Below are positions 16,467 through 27,000 of a stretch of 64,000 bases of DNA, piece after piece. The position numbers and the translations under genes were made by a program. The stretch covers positions 186,001 through 250,000 of the forward strand of contig JASTVH010000002.1 in the NCBI GenBank assembly GCA_042862465.1, written 5' to 3'. The DNA comes from JASTVH01 sp042862465 (GTDB lineage Bacteria; Pseudomonadota; Gammaproteobacteria; Pseudomonadales; Oleiphilaceae). Every line of letters starts with the position of its first letter. The stretch's first letter is position 1. Below the pieces are notes generated by a model that was not told the origin of the DNA, ran no database searches, and saw nothing but the letters and a program-made list of their open reading frames with translations.

Positions 16467-17016
16467 GGCCCACCGAATTGGTCAGTTGATTGATGTCGAT
16501 GCCCAGGCGGGCAACCGCCGCCTCGAAACGGGATTCCGCGGGCAGCTCAAACAGGATGTGGGTATCGGCAGGACAGGTCAGCCAGACGTTGCCGGCCAGC
16601 TCTTCCTCCAGCTGCCCGGCGCCCCAGCCGGCGTAACCCAGGGCAAACAGATAGTCGTCCGGCCCCTCCTCGGCGGCTATCGCCTGCAGGACGTCACGGG
16701 AGCTGGTCAGGGCGACGTCGCGGGAGATCGCCATGCTGCTCTGCCACTGGCCGATCGGACGGTGCAGCACAAAGCCGCGCTCAATCTGGACCGGCCCGCC
16801 GTTATAGACCGGATCTTCCAGCTCTTCACCGCCAAAATCCATTTGCGCGAATACATCCCCCACGGTCAGATCCAGCGGGCGATTGATAACCAGGCCAAAG
16901 GCGCCGTCCTGGTTGTGCTCGCAGATGTACGTGACGGACGCGGAAAAATTCGGGTCCTGCATGTAGGGCATCGAGATCAGGAAATGATCCCGGAGATTCT
17001 GGCTGGAATCACTCAT
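16459..17016 (-). CDS. YqgE/AlgH family protein
   Basis: A 185-residue protein. Start at ATG 17016 (MSDSSQNLRDHFLISMP), because homologues begin just before the conserved LxxHFLISMPxMxDPNF; an upstream ATG at 17067 adds an unlikely tail. Other family segments: GAFGLVINRPLDLTVGDV, VYNGGPVQIERGFVLH, ALGYAGWGAGQLEEEL. AlgH was linked to alginate regulation in Pseudomonas; the molecular function is unknown. It sits in the conserved gshB-tonB-yqgE-ruvX order. Confidence 0.93.
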   Translation of the reverse strand: MSDSSQNLRDHFLISMPYMQDPNFSASVTYICEHNQDGAFGLVINRPLDLTVGDVFAQMDFGGEELEDPVYNGGPVQIERGFVLHRPIGQWQSSMAISRDVALTSSRDVLQAIAAEEGPDDYLFALGYAGWGAGQLEEELAGNVWLTCPADTHILFELPAESRFEAAVARLGIDINQLTNSVGHA

Positions 17017-17122
17017 AGGGGTCGCGCTCCGTGTGGCACACGACCATGGTATCAGAGGCCTGGCCATCCGGTCACAAAGAGAGGCAGGGAATGGCGATTT
17101 TGCGGGTTACCGGGACAGTGGT

Positions 17123-17992
17123 CTAACCGGAGGACAGGCCCCGGGGCTGGAACGACCAGGTCCGGATGATCTCCAGCACGTCCTGATCCCGGCGCATCTC
17201 CTCGGTAAAGGGCGTGAACGGGGCGGCCAGCCGCACGATACGCTTGGCGGCATCATCCAGGACCTTGTAGCCGGAGGAGTCGAGCACAGCGATCTCGCGG
17301 ATGGTGCCGTCCTTGTTGATGGCCACCAGCATCCGCAGCGTGCCATGGATCCCCCGCTTGCGGGCCTGTTCGGGATAGTTGAGATTGCCGACCCGGGTGA
17401 TCTTGTCGACCCAGGCGTTGACGTACCAGGCATCGTCCGAGGCCATGGTGGAGGCGGCAGTCACCCGCTCGATGCGCGGGCGCTTGGCATAGGCCTGGCG
17501 TTGCTGGTCGAGGCGGGCTTCGAGGCTGGCAATTTCCAGGCTGCGCTGCATGAGGCTGTAGCGGTGCCTGTCCTCGGCCGGCTTTTTCTCCACCTCTTTT
17601 TCCTCGGTGGCGGCCGGGCGGGACCGGGAAACCGTGGTCACCTTGCGCTGGGCCGGCGGCTCGGCCTTCTGCGGGCGGGCCTGTTGCGGCAGGGGCTGCG
17701 TTTCAGCCACCTCCGGCTGCTCCAACTCCGTCTCGCGTGGGGTGGTCAGCTCCTTCTTTTCTTCCTGCTCACCGCTGCCCTTCTGGTTGGACTGGGCCAG
17801 GTAGTCGGCCTCTTCCGGTTTCTCCCGGTCATCCCGTTGGGCCAGGGTGACGGACAGGGTCTGCGCGGCCGGCTGTGGCGGCTCCGGGGTGAAGGTGATG
17901 CCCAGCACCAGGATGGCGTGAAACGCCAGGGCCAGAAACACCGTAAAACTGAGCCGATCTGTGTCGGTAACCCGTGCTGTCATGCTACTCAT
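17123..17992 (-). CDS. TonB-family protein (TonB3-like)
   Basis: A 289-residue inner-membrane-anchored periplasmic protein. One N-terminal helix (LSFTVFLALAFHAILVLGI) with a histidine inside it, as in TonB; a proline/glutamate/glutamine-rich spacer of about 150 residues; and a C-terminal TonB domain (NYPEQARKRGIHGTLRMLV). In P. aeruginosa the gene in this exact position between gshB and yqgE is tonB3, which was reported to be needed for normal twitching motility. The adjacent pil-chp operon makes the same link attractive here. It may therefore not serve classical iron uptake. Confidence 0.85.
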   Translation of the reverse strand: MSSMTARVTDTDRLSFTVFLALAFHAILVLGITFTPEPPQPAAQTLSVTLAQRDDREKPEEADYLAQSNQKGSGEQEEKKELTTPRETELEQPEVAETQPLPQQARPQKAEPPAQRKVTTVSRSRPAATEEKEVEKKPAEDRHRYSLMQRSLEIASLEARLDQQRQAYAKRPRIERVTAASTMASDDAWYVNAWVDKITRVGNLNYPEQARKRGIHGTLRMLVAINKDGTIREIAVLDSSGYKVLDDAAKRIVRLAAPFTPFTEEMRRDQDVLEIIRTWSFQPRGLSSG

Positions 17993-18050
17993 TCTGTTAC
18001 AGGAGGCCGCGCCTCAAACGACTTTCGAGGCGTCATCTATAGCTCATCCC

Positions 18051-19007
18051 TTAGCGCGCTTCCAGCCGCTTTTGAATCGCGCCCATCAGCTGATCGCCAA
18101 TATCGACATTGAAAGCCCGATCCAGTTCCCGGATACAGGTCGGCGATGTGACGTTGATCTCGGTGAGGTAATCGCCGATCACGTCGATGCCAACAAAAAT
18201 CAGATCCCGCTCCTTCAATGCCGGCTTGATCTGTTCGCAGATCCAGCGGTCGCGATCGGTCAGTTCACGGCCCTCGCCGCGACCGCCGGCCGCCAGGTTG
18301 CCGCGATTCTCGCCGGCCATGGGAATCCGCGCCAGGGCGAACGGCAGCGGCTCGCCCTCGATCAGCAGGATGCGCTTGTCCCCTTCCTTTATCTGGGGAA
18401 TGAACTTCTGCGCCATGATCTGGTGCTTGCCGTCCTGGGTCAGGGTTTCGATGATCACCCCGAGGTTGGAATCGTCCGGTTTGACCCGGAAAACGGACTT
18501 GCCGCCCATGCCGTCCACCGGCTTGAGGATGACGTCGCCGTGCTCGGCCTGGAACTCGCGCAGCTGCTTCGCATCCCGGGAGACCAGCAGCGGCGGGGTG
18601 CACTGGGGGAACCAGGTGGCGAACAGTTTTTCGTTGCAGTCCCGCAGAGTGTTCGGCGGGTTGACCACCAGAGCGCCCTCGCGCTGGGCCGCATCCAGAA
18701 TGTGCGTGGCGATAATGAACTCGCGATCCACCGGCGGATCCTTGCGCATCATGATCACATCCAGCTCCCCCAATGCCAGCTCCTCCGGCTCCCCAAGATA
18801 CTCGAACCAGCCGTTGGGGTCGTTGGCCACCCGCAGCCGCCGGATGCGGGCAAAGGCCTGACCGTCCCGCAGATAGAGGTCGGTCTGCTCCATGTAGAAG
18901 AGCTCCCAGCCCCGGCCCTGGGCAGCTAGCAACATGGCCAGGGTGCTGTCCTTCTTGAAGGTGATGGCCTCGATCGGGTCCATGACAACGCCGAGCTTTA
19001 CGGTCAT
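18051..19007 (-). CDS. gshB: Glutathione synthetase
   Basis: A 318-residue ATP-grasp enzyme that joins gamma-glutamylcysteine and glycine. N-terminal LGVVMDPIEAITFKKDSTLAM; DVIMMRKDPPVD; ATP-grasp VILKPVDGMGGKSVFRV near residue 155; and the metal/ATP region FVGIDVIGDYLTEINVTSPT near the end. Standard length. It is the first gene of the minus-strand run, divergent from pilG across 517 bp. Confidence 0.96.
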   Translation of the reverse strand: MTVKLGVVMDPIEAITFKKDSTLAMLLAAQGRGWELFYMEQTDLYLRDGQAFARIRRLRVANDPNGWFEYLGEPEELALGELDVIMMRKDPPVDREFIIATHILDAAQREGALVVNPPNTLRDCNEKLFATWFPQCTPPLLVSRDAKQLREFQAEHGDVILKPVDGMGGKSVFRVKPDDSNLGVIIETLTQDGKHQIMAQKFIPQIKEGDKRILLIEGEPLPFALARIPMAGENRGNLAAGGRGEGRELTDRDRWICEQIKPALKERDLIFVGIDVIGDYLTEINVTSPTCIRELDRAFNVDIGDQLMGAIQKRLEAR

Positions 19008-19524
19008 GATAAGCGGTCCTCATCTGAGACTGGGTGCGATCCACGGGTCCATACTGTAGTAAAGCGCCCATGATACACGTTCACTCCCCGGGCACTGAAT
19101 AAATTTAGGCAACGGCGATAAAGCTGCACACCGGCAAATAACTGCTATGCTGTCAGAACAGGGGCGTCACTCCGTCTGCTGGTGTTAGCTGCGCCACAGG
19201 CGCTTCTTGGGAGACGGAACAGACGCTGGGCAAGCTGCGGTCGATGCGGCCAGCCTGCCCGCAGTACCCTCAAAAGATCCAGTGCGAAGCAGATCGTTGC
19301 CACGGCAGGTTGCAGACACAATCGGTCACAAACCCATGCTTTTGGTTTTGCCGAGTGTCAACTATAAATACCCTTGGCTTATAGAACGGCTCTGGATTCT
19401 ATGTTAAAAAGGCGCGTCAACGTGCCAGCCGCATCTGGATGGAGAGGCCTCACCGGTCTTGATAGAAAGACCTCGCCGGCCGCCAACAACAAGATCTCCC
19501 GTTTAAGCGCAAGGCTGTTGGATA
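19008..19524. promoter_or_regulatory. 517-bp divergent region between gshB and pilG
   Basis: No ORF or RNA gene is convincing. An extended -10 element TGCTATGCT lies at 19143-19151 on the plus strand. AT-rich stretches near 19365-19410 (ACTATAAATA, TTATAGAAC, TATGTTAAAAA) are further candidates for the pil-chp promoter. The promoter of the gshB run must also lie here. None of these can be assigned firmly. Confidence 0.4.
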
Positions 19525-19917
19525 ATGGAAGATAACTTCGAGAACTTGAAGATCATGGTGATCGACGACAGTAAAACCATTCGTCGCACCGCAGAAACTC
19601 TCCTGAAGAAAGTTGGTTGCGAGGTCATCACGGCAACGGACGGGTTTGATGCCCTGGCCAAGATTGCCGACTCACACCCGGACATCATCTTCGTGGACAT
19701 CATGATGCCTCGGCTGGACGGTTATCAGACCTGCGCACTCATCAAGAACAATACGGCCTTCAAGAACACGCCCGTCATCATGCTTTCGAGCAAGGATGGC
19801 CTGTTCGACAAGGCGAAAGGACGCATTGTGGGGTCGGATCAGTACCTGACCAAACCCTTCAGCAAGGATGAGCTGCTCAACACCATCCGGGAACATATAC
19901 CGGCCCGGGAACAGTAA
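19525..19917 (+). CDS. pilG: Twitching-motility response regulator PilG
   Basis: A 130-residue stand-alone receiver domain. Acid pocket VIDDSK at 13-18, phospho-acceptor Asp58 in FVDIMMP, conserved T/S near 86 (MLSSKD) and Lys in YLTKPF. In Pseudomonas, PilG is a CheY-like output of the Pil-Chp pathway that promotes pilus extension and supports cAMP production through CyaB. First gene of pilGHIJK-chpABC. The ribosome-binding site is weak (AAGG about 12 bases upstream). Confidence 0.94.
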   Translation: MEDNFENLKIMVIDDSKTIRRTAETLLKKVGCEVITATDGFDALAKIADSHPDIIFVDIMMPRLDGYQTCALIKNNTAFKNTPVIMLSSKDGLFDKAKGRIVGSDQYLTKPFSKDELLNTIREHIPAREQ

Positions 19918-19954
19918 GTAGACGCATGACGCAGATAGACGCATTGAGGGACCC

Positions 19955-20317
19955 ATGGCTCGCATTTTGATCGTTGACGACTCACCGACCGAGGTCAAGA
20001 AGATCTCCAGCCTGCTGGAGAAAAACAACCACGAAGTTCTGACGGCCGATAACGGGGCCGACGGCGTGGCGAAGGCCCGCGCGGAAAAACCCGACCTGGT
20101 ACTGATGGACGTGGTCATGCCGGGCCTCAATGGGTTTCAGGCGACCCGCCAGCTGACACGCGCGCCGGAAACGGAAAACATTCCGGTGGTGATTGTAACC
20201 ACGAAAGATCAGGAAACGGATCGCGTCTGGGGTACCCGTCAGGGTGCCAAGGGCTATCTTGTGAAGCCGGTAAATGAAGACCAGCTCATCAAGACGATCA
20301 ACGATCTCTTGGCCTGA
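19955..20317 (+). CDS. pilH: Twitching-motility response regulator PilH
   Basis: A 120-residue stand-alone receiver domain. Acid pair in LIVDDSP, phospho-acceptor Asp52 in LMDVVMPGLNG, the family TTKDQETDRVWG segment, and Lys in YLVKPV. In Pseudomonas, PilH antagonises PilG, as a retraction output or phosphate sink. It is 37 bp after pilG. Confidence 0.94.
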   Translation: MARILIVDDSPTEVKKISSLLEKNNHEVLTADNGADGVAKARAEKPDLVLMDVVMPGLNGFQATRQLTRAPETENIPVVIVTTKDQETDRVWGTRQGAKGYLVKPVNEDQLIKTINDLLA

Positions 20318-20337
20318 CAACGAATTCGGGAGTGAGC

Positions 20338-20883
20338 ATGTCCGCCCAGGCTGCCCCCTTTGCCGTTCTGACGGATATCGCTAAACGCAGTAAGGCGCTC
20401 GCCACGGGCCTGCCGGCCCAGGAAGAAGCCATTGAGCTGTGGAACGGCATCGGTTTTTCGATGGCCGGCCAGCACTATGTCGCCCCCATGGGCGAAGTCG
20501 TGGAAATCCTTCATGTTCCCCGCTACACCCAGATCCCCGGGGTCAGACGCTTCATGCTGGGGGCCGCCAACGTTCGTGGCCGCCTCCTGCCGCTGATTGA
20601 TCTGGCTGCTTTCTTTGGTGTTCCGCACGGCACCCGCCATTTGCGCGACCGCCGGGTGCTGGTGGTGGAACACGATGACATTTTCAGTGGCCTGGTCGTG
20701 GACGACGTGCTGGGCATGCAGTATTTCGCGGTCGACAACTACGTCGACCAGCCAGAAGAACCCACAGACGCCATCAAACCCTTCCTTCAGGGGGGTTACA
20801 AGCGCAACGACGAACTCTGGAAAGTCTTCTCGACCGTCGAACTGGTCGAGGATGAACAGTTCCTGGACGTTGCCCAGTGGTAA
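20338..20883 (+). CDS. pilI: CheW-like adaptor PilI
   Basis: A 181-residue coupling protein that links the receptor PilJ to the kinase ChpA. It has a CheW fold: VAPMGEVVEILHVPRYTQIPGV, then MLGAANVRGRLLPLIDLAAFFG, the hallmark N-x-RG-x-x-x-P-x-x-D-L. ATG 20338 is preferred to a GTG six bases earlier because GGGAG (20328-20332) has better spacing from it. It is followed by 125 bp before pilJ. Confidence 0.93.
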   Translation: MSAQAAPFAVLTDIAKRSKALATGLPAQEEAIELWNGIGFSMAGQHYVAPMGEVVEILHVPRYTQIPGVRRFMLGAANVRGRLLPLIDLAAFFGVPHGTRHLRDRRVLVVEHDDIFSGLVVDDVLGMQYFAVDNYVDQPEEPTDAIKPFLQGGYKRNDELWKVFSTVELVEDEQFLDVAQW

Positions 20884-21008
20884 ACGGAGCCTGCAAGGCC
20901 GCATGGCGGTAGCCGTTTGCGAGGGATTCGTAAAACCGGGCCAGCGCCCACCTAGACTGACGACCCGCAGGAAAACAACATGGTATTGAAGAGGCCGGGA
21001 GCCAGAAA

Positions 21009-23084
21009 ATGAAAAATCGAGCCGGAAAATTCATCTCGCCGCAGGGCGCGAACAAGACCATTGGGGGATTGATCGCGCTGCTTATCGGTTTGACGATTGC
21101 ACTGATCGCCGTGCTCTTCATAATCAACCGCAATAGCAGCCACGATGCCCAGTACATCGACTATTCGAGTGATTTGAGGGTACTGTCCCAGGAAATCGCC
21201 AAGAACGCCTCCGAGGCGGCCGGCGGTACTGCGGAAGCCTTCGATCAGCTCAAACAGTCCCGTGACCGGTTCTCCAGGCTCTGGGGCTTCATCAAGGACG
21301 GCAATCCCGAAACCGGCCTGCCGCCCAGTGAGCTGGTGGACGAAACCCAGGTGCAAAAGCACTGGACCGTGGTTCGTCAGGCTGCGGACGAAATCATCTC
21401 CACCCAGGACGCAGTACTCTCGCTGCACCAGGTGGCTGAAACCCTGAACGAAACGATCCCGCAACTGCAGGTGGAATACGACGACATCGTATCCATCCTG
21501 CTGCAGAACGATGCGCCCGCCGAACAGGTCGCCCTGGCCCAGCGCCAGTCCCTGCTGGCCGAGCGGATCGTGCGAAGCGTCAACAACGTCCTGACCGGTG
21601 ATGAGGATGCCGTCATCGCCGCCGACCGCTTCCTGCGTGACGCCAAGCTCTTCGGCCGCGTCCTTAACGGACAGCTGGAAGGCAACGAGTCCATGGACAT
21701 CTCCAAGGTCACCGACCAGGACGCCCAGTACGGCCTGGAAGCGGTCGCCGAGCTGTTCGACTTCGTCAACCAGAACGTGGACGCGATCCTCGAATCGTCC
21801 CCGGAACTGTTCAAGGTGCGCGAAGCCTCCAACACCATCTTCGTGAACTCCCAGGAACTGCTGTCCGAGACTTCCAAGCTCTCCACCCTGGTTCAGGAGC
21901 GTACCCATTTCGTTAACCCGTTCTGGGCCTACTTCATCCTGATCGCCATCGTGGTCAACATCGTCTTCATCGGCTTCGCCCTGTATCAGGCTTCCCAGAA
22001 GCGTCTGAAGCAAACCCAGGAGCAGAACGAGCAGAACCAGAACGCGATCCTGCGACTGCTGGACGAACTGGCCGACCTGGCGGATGGTGACCTCACCACC
22101 GAGGCCACGGTTACCGAGGACTTCACCGGTGCGATCGCCGACTCCATCAACTACGCGATCGACCAGATGCGCAACCTGGTACAGTCCATCCGGGATACCG
22201 CCGTGAAGGTCGCGTCTTCGGCGCAGGAAACCCAGTCCACCGCGATCCATCTGGCCGACGCTTCCGAGCACCAGGCCCAGGAAATCGCCGGGGCCTCCGC
22301 CGCCGTAAACGAAATGGCGGTCTCCATCGACCAGGTATCCTCCAACGCCTCTGAATCCTCTGCGGTTGCGGAGCGCTCGGTTGCCATCGCCAAGAAAGGC
22401 GCCGAGGTGGTACAGAACACGATCCGCGGCATGGACAACATCCGTGAGCAGATCCAGGAAACCTCCAAGCGGATCAAGCGCCTGGGTGAATCCTCCCAGG
22501 AGATCGGCGACATCGTATCCCTGATCAACGACATCGCCGACCAGACCAACATCCTGTCCCTGAACGCTGCGATCCAGGCCTCCATGGCCGGTGACGCCGG
22601 CCGGGGCTTCGCGGTGGTTGCCGACGAAGTTCAGCGTCTGGCGGAACGTTCTTCCGCAGCAACCAAACAGATCGAGGCTCTGGTTAAGACGATCCAGTCC
22701 GACACCAACGAGGCCGTTATCTCCATGGAACACACCACCGCCGAGGTGGTCCGTGGTGCCCGTCTGGCCCAGGACGCGGGTGTCGCCCTGGAGGAGATCG
22801 AAAACGTCTCCATGAACCTGGCGGAACTGATCCAGAACATCTCCAACGCGGCACGCCAGCAGTCCTCCTCTGCGGCCCACATCTCCAACACGATGAACGT
22901 CATCCAGGAGATCACGTCGCAAACCTCTTCCGGTACCAACGCCACTGCCAAGTCCATCGGCACCCTGGCAGAAATGGCCTCTCAACTGCGCTCTTCCGTA
23001 TCCGGCTTCAAGCTGCCCGAGGAAGGCGAGGAAGATGTCGAAGAGACCATGGAAGAGGACGAAGAAGTCCCAACCGTCGGTTGA
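21009..23084 (+). CDS. pilJ: Methyl-accepting chemotaxis protein PilJ
   Basis: A 691-residue receptor of the Pil-Chp system, close to the length of the Pseudomonas protein. Transmembrane helix 1 at about residues 18-39 (GLIALLIGLTIALIAVLFII), a periplasmic helical sensor of about 260 residues, helix 2 at about 305-327 (FWAYFILIAIVVNIVFIGF), HAMP, then a cytoplasmic coiled coil with the signalling hairpin (ADQTNILSLNAAIQASMAGD and GFAVVADEVQRLAERS) around residues 512-552. It ends in a very acidic tail (EEGEEDVEETMEEDEE). It is thought to sense pilus surface contact. GGGAG precedes the ATG. Confidence 0.96.
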   Translation: MKNRAGKFISPQGANKTIGGLIALLIGLTIALIAVLFIINRNSSHDAQYIDYSSDLRVLSQEIAKNASEAAGGTAEAFDQLKQSRDRFSRLWGFIKDGNPETGLPPSELVDETQVQKHWTVVRQAADEIISTQDAVLSLHQVAETLNETIPQLQVEYDDIVSILLQNDAPAEQVALAQRQSLLAERIVRSVNNVLTGDEDAVIAADRFLRDAKLFGRVLNGQLEGNESMDISKVTDQDAQYGLEAVAELFDFVNQNVDAILESSPELFKVREASNTIFVNSQELLSETSKLSTLVQERTHFVNPFWAYFILIAIVVNIVFIGFALYQASQKRLKQTQEQNEQNQNAILRLLDELADLADGDLTTEATVTEDFTGAIADSINYAIDQMRNLVQSIRDTAVKVASSAQETQSTAIHLADASEHQAQEIAGASAAVNEMAVSIDQVSSNASESSAVAERSVAIAKKGAEVVQNTIRGMDNIREQIQETSKRIKRLGESSQEIGDIVSLINDIADQTNILSLNAAIQASMAGDAGRGFAVVADEVQRLAERSSAATKQIEALVKTIQSDTNEAVISMEHTTAEVVRGARLAQDAGVALEEIENVSMNLAELIQNISNAARQQSSSAAHISNTMNVIQEITSQTSSGTNATAKSIGTLAEMASQLRSSVSGFKLPEEGEEDVEETMEEDEEVPTVG

Positions 23085-23114
23085 GGTTGATGGTGGAACT
23101 GTCGTGGTTGCCCC

Positions 23115-24014
23115 ATGGTCATGGCTGATTGCAACGAACCAACGGCGAAGGGCATCTGGTCACTGCAGAAGATGCCCGAAATGGACGACGCGCAGTTTCG
23201 TCAGTGGCAGGAGCTTCTGGAAACGCGCACGGGGATGACCCTGTCTCCCGAACGCCGTTCGTTTCTCCAGGCCAATCTGGGCATTCGCATGCGCGAAGTC
23301 GGCTGCGACAGCTACCAGGCCTATTACGAGAAGGTGGTCTCCGGCCCGGAAGCGGTTGTCGAATGGGCCACCCTCGTCGACCGGCTGACTGTTCAGGAAA
23401 CCCGTTTCTTCCGCGATCCCGATGCGTTCAAGCTGGTCTCGGACTTTGTCCAGAGCCGCTCCCGGGAGCGCCTCAAGGAGAAACCGATCGAAGCCTGGAG
23501 CGTAGGCTGCGCAACCGGCGAGGAAGCCTACACCCTCGCCATTCTGATTCAGGCCAGCCTCGACGAACACGGCATCGCCGGATACTTCGGGATCACCGGG
23601 ACTGATATCAGCCAGCCGGCGCTGGTCAAGGCCCGCAAGGGGCTCTATAACGCCCGCAAGCTGGTCACCACCGACGAATCGCTGCAGTCCCGTTATTTTG
23701 TCCGGCACGACAACAATACCTTCGAGGTATCGCCGGAGCTGCGGGAACACGTGTGCTTCTCGCGACTGAACATACTGGAGCTGCAAAAGGCGCCCATGCA
23801 CGGCATGGACATCATCTTTTGCCAAAACGTTCTGATTTATTTTCGGCGGTGGCGCCGTCGTGAAATCGCCAACCGCTTGGCAGAACGTCTGGCTCCGGGC
23901 GGCATACTGGTACTGGGCCAGGGCGAGCTGACAGATTGGCACCACCCTGAGCTGCAGCGGCTGCCGTCGGAAAACGTGCTGGCGTGGATACGCCGCCAGC
24001 CCCGTAACGAATAA
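23115..24014 (+). CDS. pilK: CheR-type methyltransferase PilK
   Basis: A 299-residue S-adenosylmethionine-dependent glutamate methyltransferase expected to act on PilJ. N-terminal helical CheR domain; then ETRFFRDPDAFKLV; the SAM-binding VGCATGEEAYTLAIL near residue 132; the TDIS loop; and FCQNVLIYF near residue 237. Translation could begin at ATG 23115 or at the ATG two codons later. It is 30 bp after pilJ and 11 bp before chpA. Confidence 0.93.
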   Translation: MVMADCNEPTAKGIWSLQKMPEMDDAQFRQWQELLETRTGMTLSPERRSFLQANLGIRMREVGCDSYQAYYEKVVSGPEAVVEWATLVDRLTVQETRFFRDPDAFKLVSDFVQSRSRERLKEKPIEAWSVGCATGEEAYTLAILIQASLDEHGIAGYFGITGTDISQPALVKARKGLYNARKLVTTDESLQSRYFVRHDNNTFEVSPELREHVCFSRLNILELQKAPMHGMDIIFCQNVLIYFRRWRRREIANRLAERLAPGGILVLGQGELTDWHHPELQRLPSENVLAWIRRQPRNE

Positions 24015-24025
24015 CCGGAGTGGTT

Positions 24026-27000
24026 ATGGGCAATCACCATGACAACATTGCACTCGACTGGGTGCGCGGTGAAATTCAGGAAACCCTGAAACAGGGCCAG
24101 TACGCCCTGGAGACCTACGTCGAGAACCGCGACGACAGTTCTCGCCTGCGTTTCTGTCTCAACCACCTGCATCAGGTCCACGGGACCCTGCAGATGGTGG
24201 AGCTCTATGGCGCTGCCCTGCTCACCGAAGAAATGGAGCGGGTCGCCCAGGGACTGCTGAACGACACCATTGCCCAGCCGGACGAAGCGATCGGTTTGTT
24301 GATGCAGGCCATCCTGCAACTGCCCCGCTATCTGGACCAGCTCCACACCGCCGGCGACGACTTCCCGCTGGTGCTGCTGCCCCTGCTGAACGACTTGCGG
24401 GCTGCTCGCGGCGAATCCCTGCTGTCGGAAACCTCTCTGTTCAATCCGGATCTGTCGCCGGCCCGATTCAAACCCAAGGCCGGCGTTGGCCGTCGCCTCC
24501 AGGACCCGAAGGTCCTGGGCCATGTGCGCAAGCTGCGCCAGATGTTCCATTTTGCGGCCGAAGGTATCGAAAAGGATGCGGACGTTACCGCCCACCTGGA
24601 ATACCTCGACAAGGTGGTCATCCGCCTGATCAAGCTCTGCCAGCGCACGCCGATCGGCGAGGTCTGGCTGGCCACCGGGGCCTTCATCGACACCTTGCGG
24701 GCCGGGCGCAATGACGTCACCACGGCGGTGAAAAACCTGATCGCCGAACTCGACCAGCAGCTCAAGCGGCTGATCGACGAACACGTGGACGTACTGGTGC
24801 AGCCGGTACCGGAAAGTCTGCTCAAGAACCTGCTGTATTACGTCGCGCGCGGCCAGGATGTGGATACCCCGCGGGTGAAGACCGTGGTGGAAAACTATCG
24901 CCTGGCCAACGCCCTGCCCGACGAAAAGGCCATCGAATCGGCCCGTCAACGCACCAGCGGCCCCGGCCGTGAAGCGATACACTCAGTGGTCAGCGCGCTG
25001 AGCGAGGAACTGGCCGCGGTGAAAGATCAGCTGGATCTGTTCGTGCGCGCGGAATACCGCGAAAACCGCGATCTGGAAGAACTGCTGCCGGGACTGCACC
25101 AGATCGCCAACACCCTCGCCATCCTCGGCCTGGCCATCCCACGCCAGGTAGTGGGTGAGCAGGCGGACCTGGTGAGCAAACTGGCCGAATCCACCGATCC
25201 GGTGGATGACGGTACCCTGATGGATATTGCCGGCGCCCTGCTATACGTCGAGGCCACCCTCACCGGCCTGGACGAAAACCGCCCGGAACAGCGCAGCGAA
25301 GGCGAGCCGGAATCACCGGGCGCGGCCTACAACATCAGCAGTCACCAGCTGTCCGAAGCCAATACCGCCCTGTTGCGGGAATCGCGTAATTCCCTGGAAC
25401 AGGTCAAGACCGCCATCGTCAACTTCATCGCCTCCCAATGGGATCGCGAAGAAGTGGCCGAAGTCCCTCAGTTATTGCACAGCATCCGGGGTGGCCTGAA
25501 GCTGATTCCACTGGACCGGGCCTGCCAGATGCTCGAATCCTGCGAGCGCTTTGTCACTGATGCCCTGATCGAAGGGCGCTACGTGCCCGACTGGCAGCAG
25601 CTCGATACGCTCGCCGACGCCATCACCAGTATCGAGTACTACCTGGAGCGACTGGTCGAAGGCATCAAGGACAACGAAGCCATCCTCTCGGTGGCCGAAG
25701 AGAGCCTGGAATCATTGGGCTTCAAGCCCGGTTCCGAACCCACCTGGGAGAAGCCGGCAGCCGAGCCTGAGGCGGAAGCTCCGGAGGCAGCAGAAGCAGC
25801 GCCGGCGGCGCAACCCGAGCCGAAGTCCGCAGACACCGATTTGGTGGACGACGAGATTCTGGAAATCTTCATCGAAGAGGCGGACGAGGTACTCGAAGCC
25901 ATTCGCGAGCACTACCCCACATGGCGCAACGACACCGGCGCCCGGGATGCACTCACCGAAGTGCGGCGTGCCTTCCACACCCTCAAGGGCAGTGGCCGCC
26001 TGGTTGGCGCCACCAGTCTGGGTGAGCTGGCCTGGTCGGTGGAAAACATGCTCAACCGGGTCCTGGACGGCAGTATCCAGCCCAATGACGCCATGTTCGA
26101 CCTACTCGACCGCGCCATCGACCGTCTCCCCGCTCTGATCGATGACTTCCGTCGGGGTGAGGCGACAAGCGACGTGGACGCGTTGATGAACGAAGCCCAC
26201 GATCTTGCGGATGCCCGCAAGAACGTCGCCACCGAGGTGGAATCCGAAGCCGACAAGGCCGCCGCCGAGGAGATCGACACCGAGGCAGCCGGGGAAGAGG
26301 TCGTGCCGGAAGCACCGACCGCCGACGAAGCGGAAACGCCCGTCGAAGAGCCCGAGGAGTCTGTCGGGGAACAGGAAGCCGAAGCCGAAGCCGAAGCCGA
26401 AGCCGAAGCCGAAGCCGAAGCCGAAGCCGAAGCCGAAGCCGAAGCCGAAGCCGAAGCCGAACAAAGCGTACCCGAACCGCAGGTTGAAACCCCGGCGGAC
26501 GAGGAGCTGATCGACGATGAAATCCTGGAGATCTTTGTCGAAGAAGCCCAGGAAGTGCTCGAAGCCATCCACGAGCAACTGCCGACCCTGCTCAAGGAAT
26601 ATGACAACTCCAACGCCCTGACCGAAGTCCGCCGCGCCTTCCACACCCTCAAGGGCAGTGGTCGCCTGGTCGGTGCCCTGACCATTGGCGAGCTGGCCTG
26701 GTCCATCGAGAACATGCTCAATCGTGTCATCGAGGGCGCGATCTTCATGAGCGATGACATCGCCAATCTGCTGCAGCAGGTGGTAGGCCTGATTCCCGAC
26801 CTGGTCAGCGATTTCGAGAACCGGCGTCCGCCCTCCCACAACGTTGAGCCGATCAAGGCCCAGGCCGATGCCCTGGCCCGTGGTGAGCTGCTGGAAGCCA
26901 GCGCCATGCCGGAAGCGGAAACGCCCAAGGCAGCGGTCGAAGAAAGCGAACAGGTGGATCCGGTACTGCTGGACATCTTCCGCAGCGAAACCGAAACCCA

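Noticed and set aside
20952..22985. A 677-codon minus-strand frame over pilJ
   Set aside because: Antisense to a clear chemoreceptor; sequence is low-complexity with no recognisable fold.
26375..26461. CRISPR-like array
   Set aside because: The repeats are 6-bp units with no spacers, inside a coding region.
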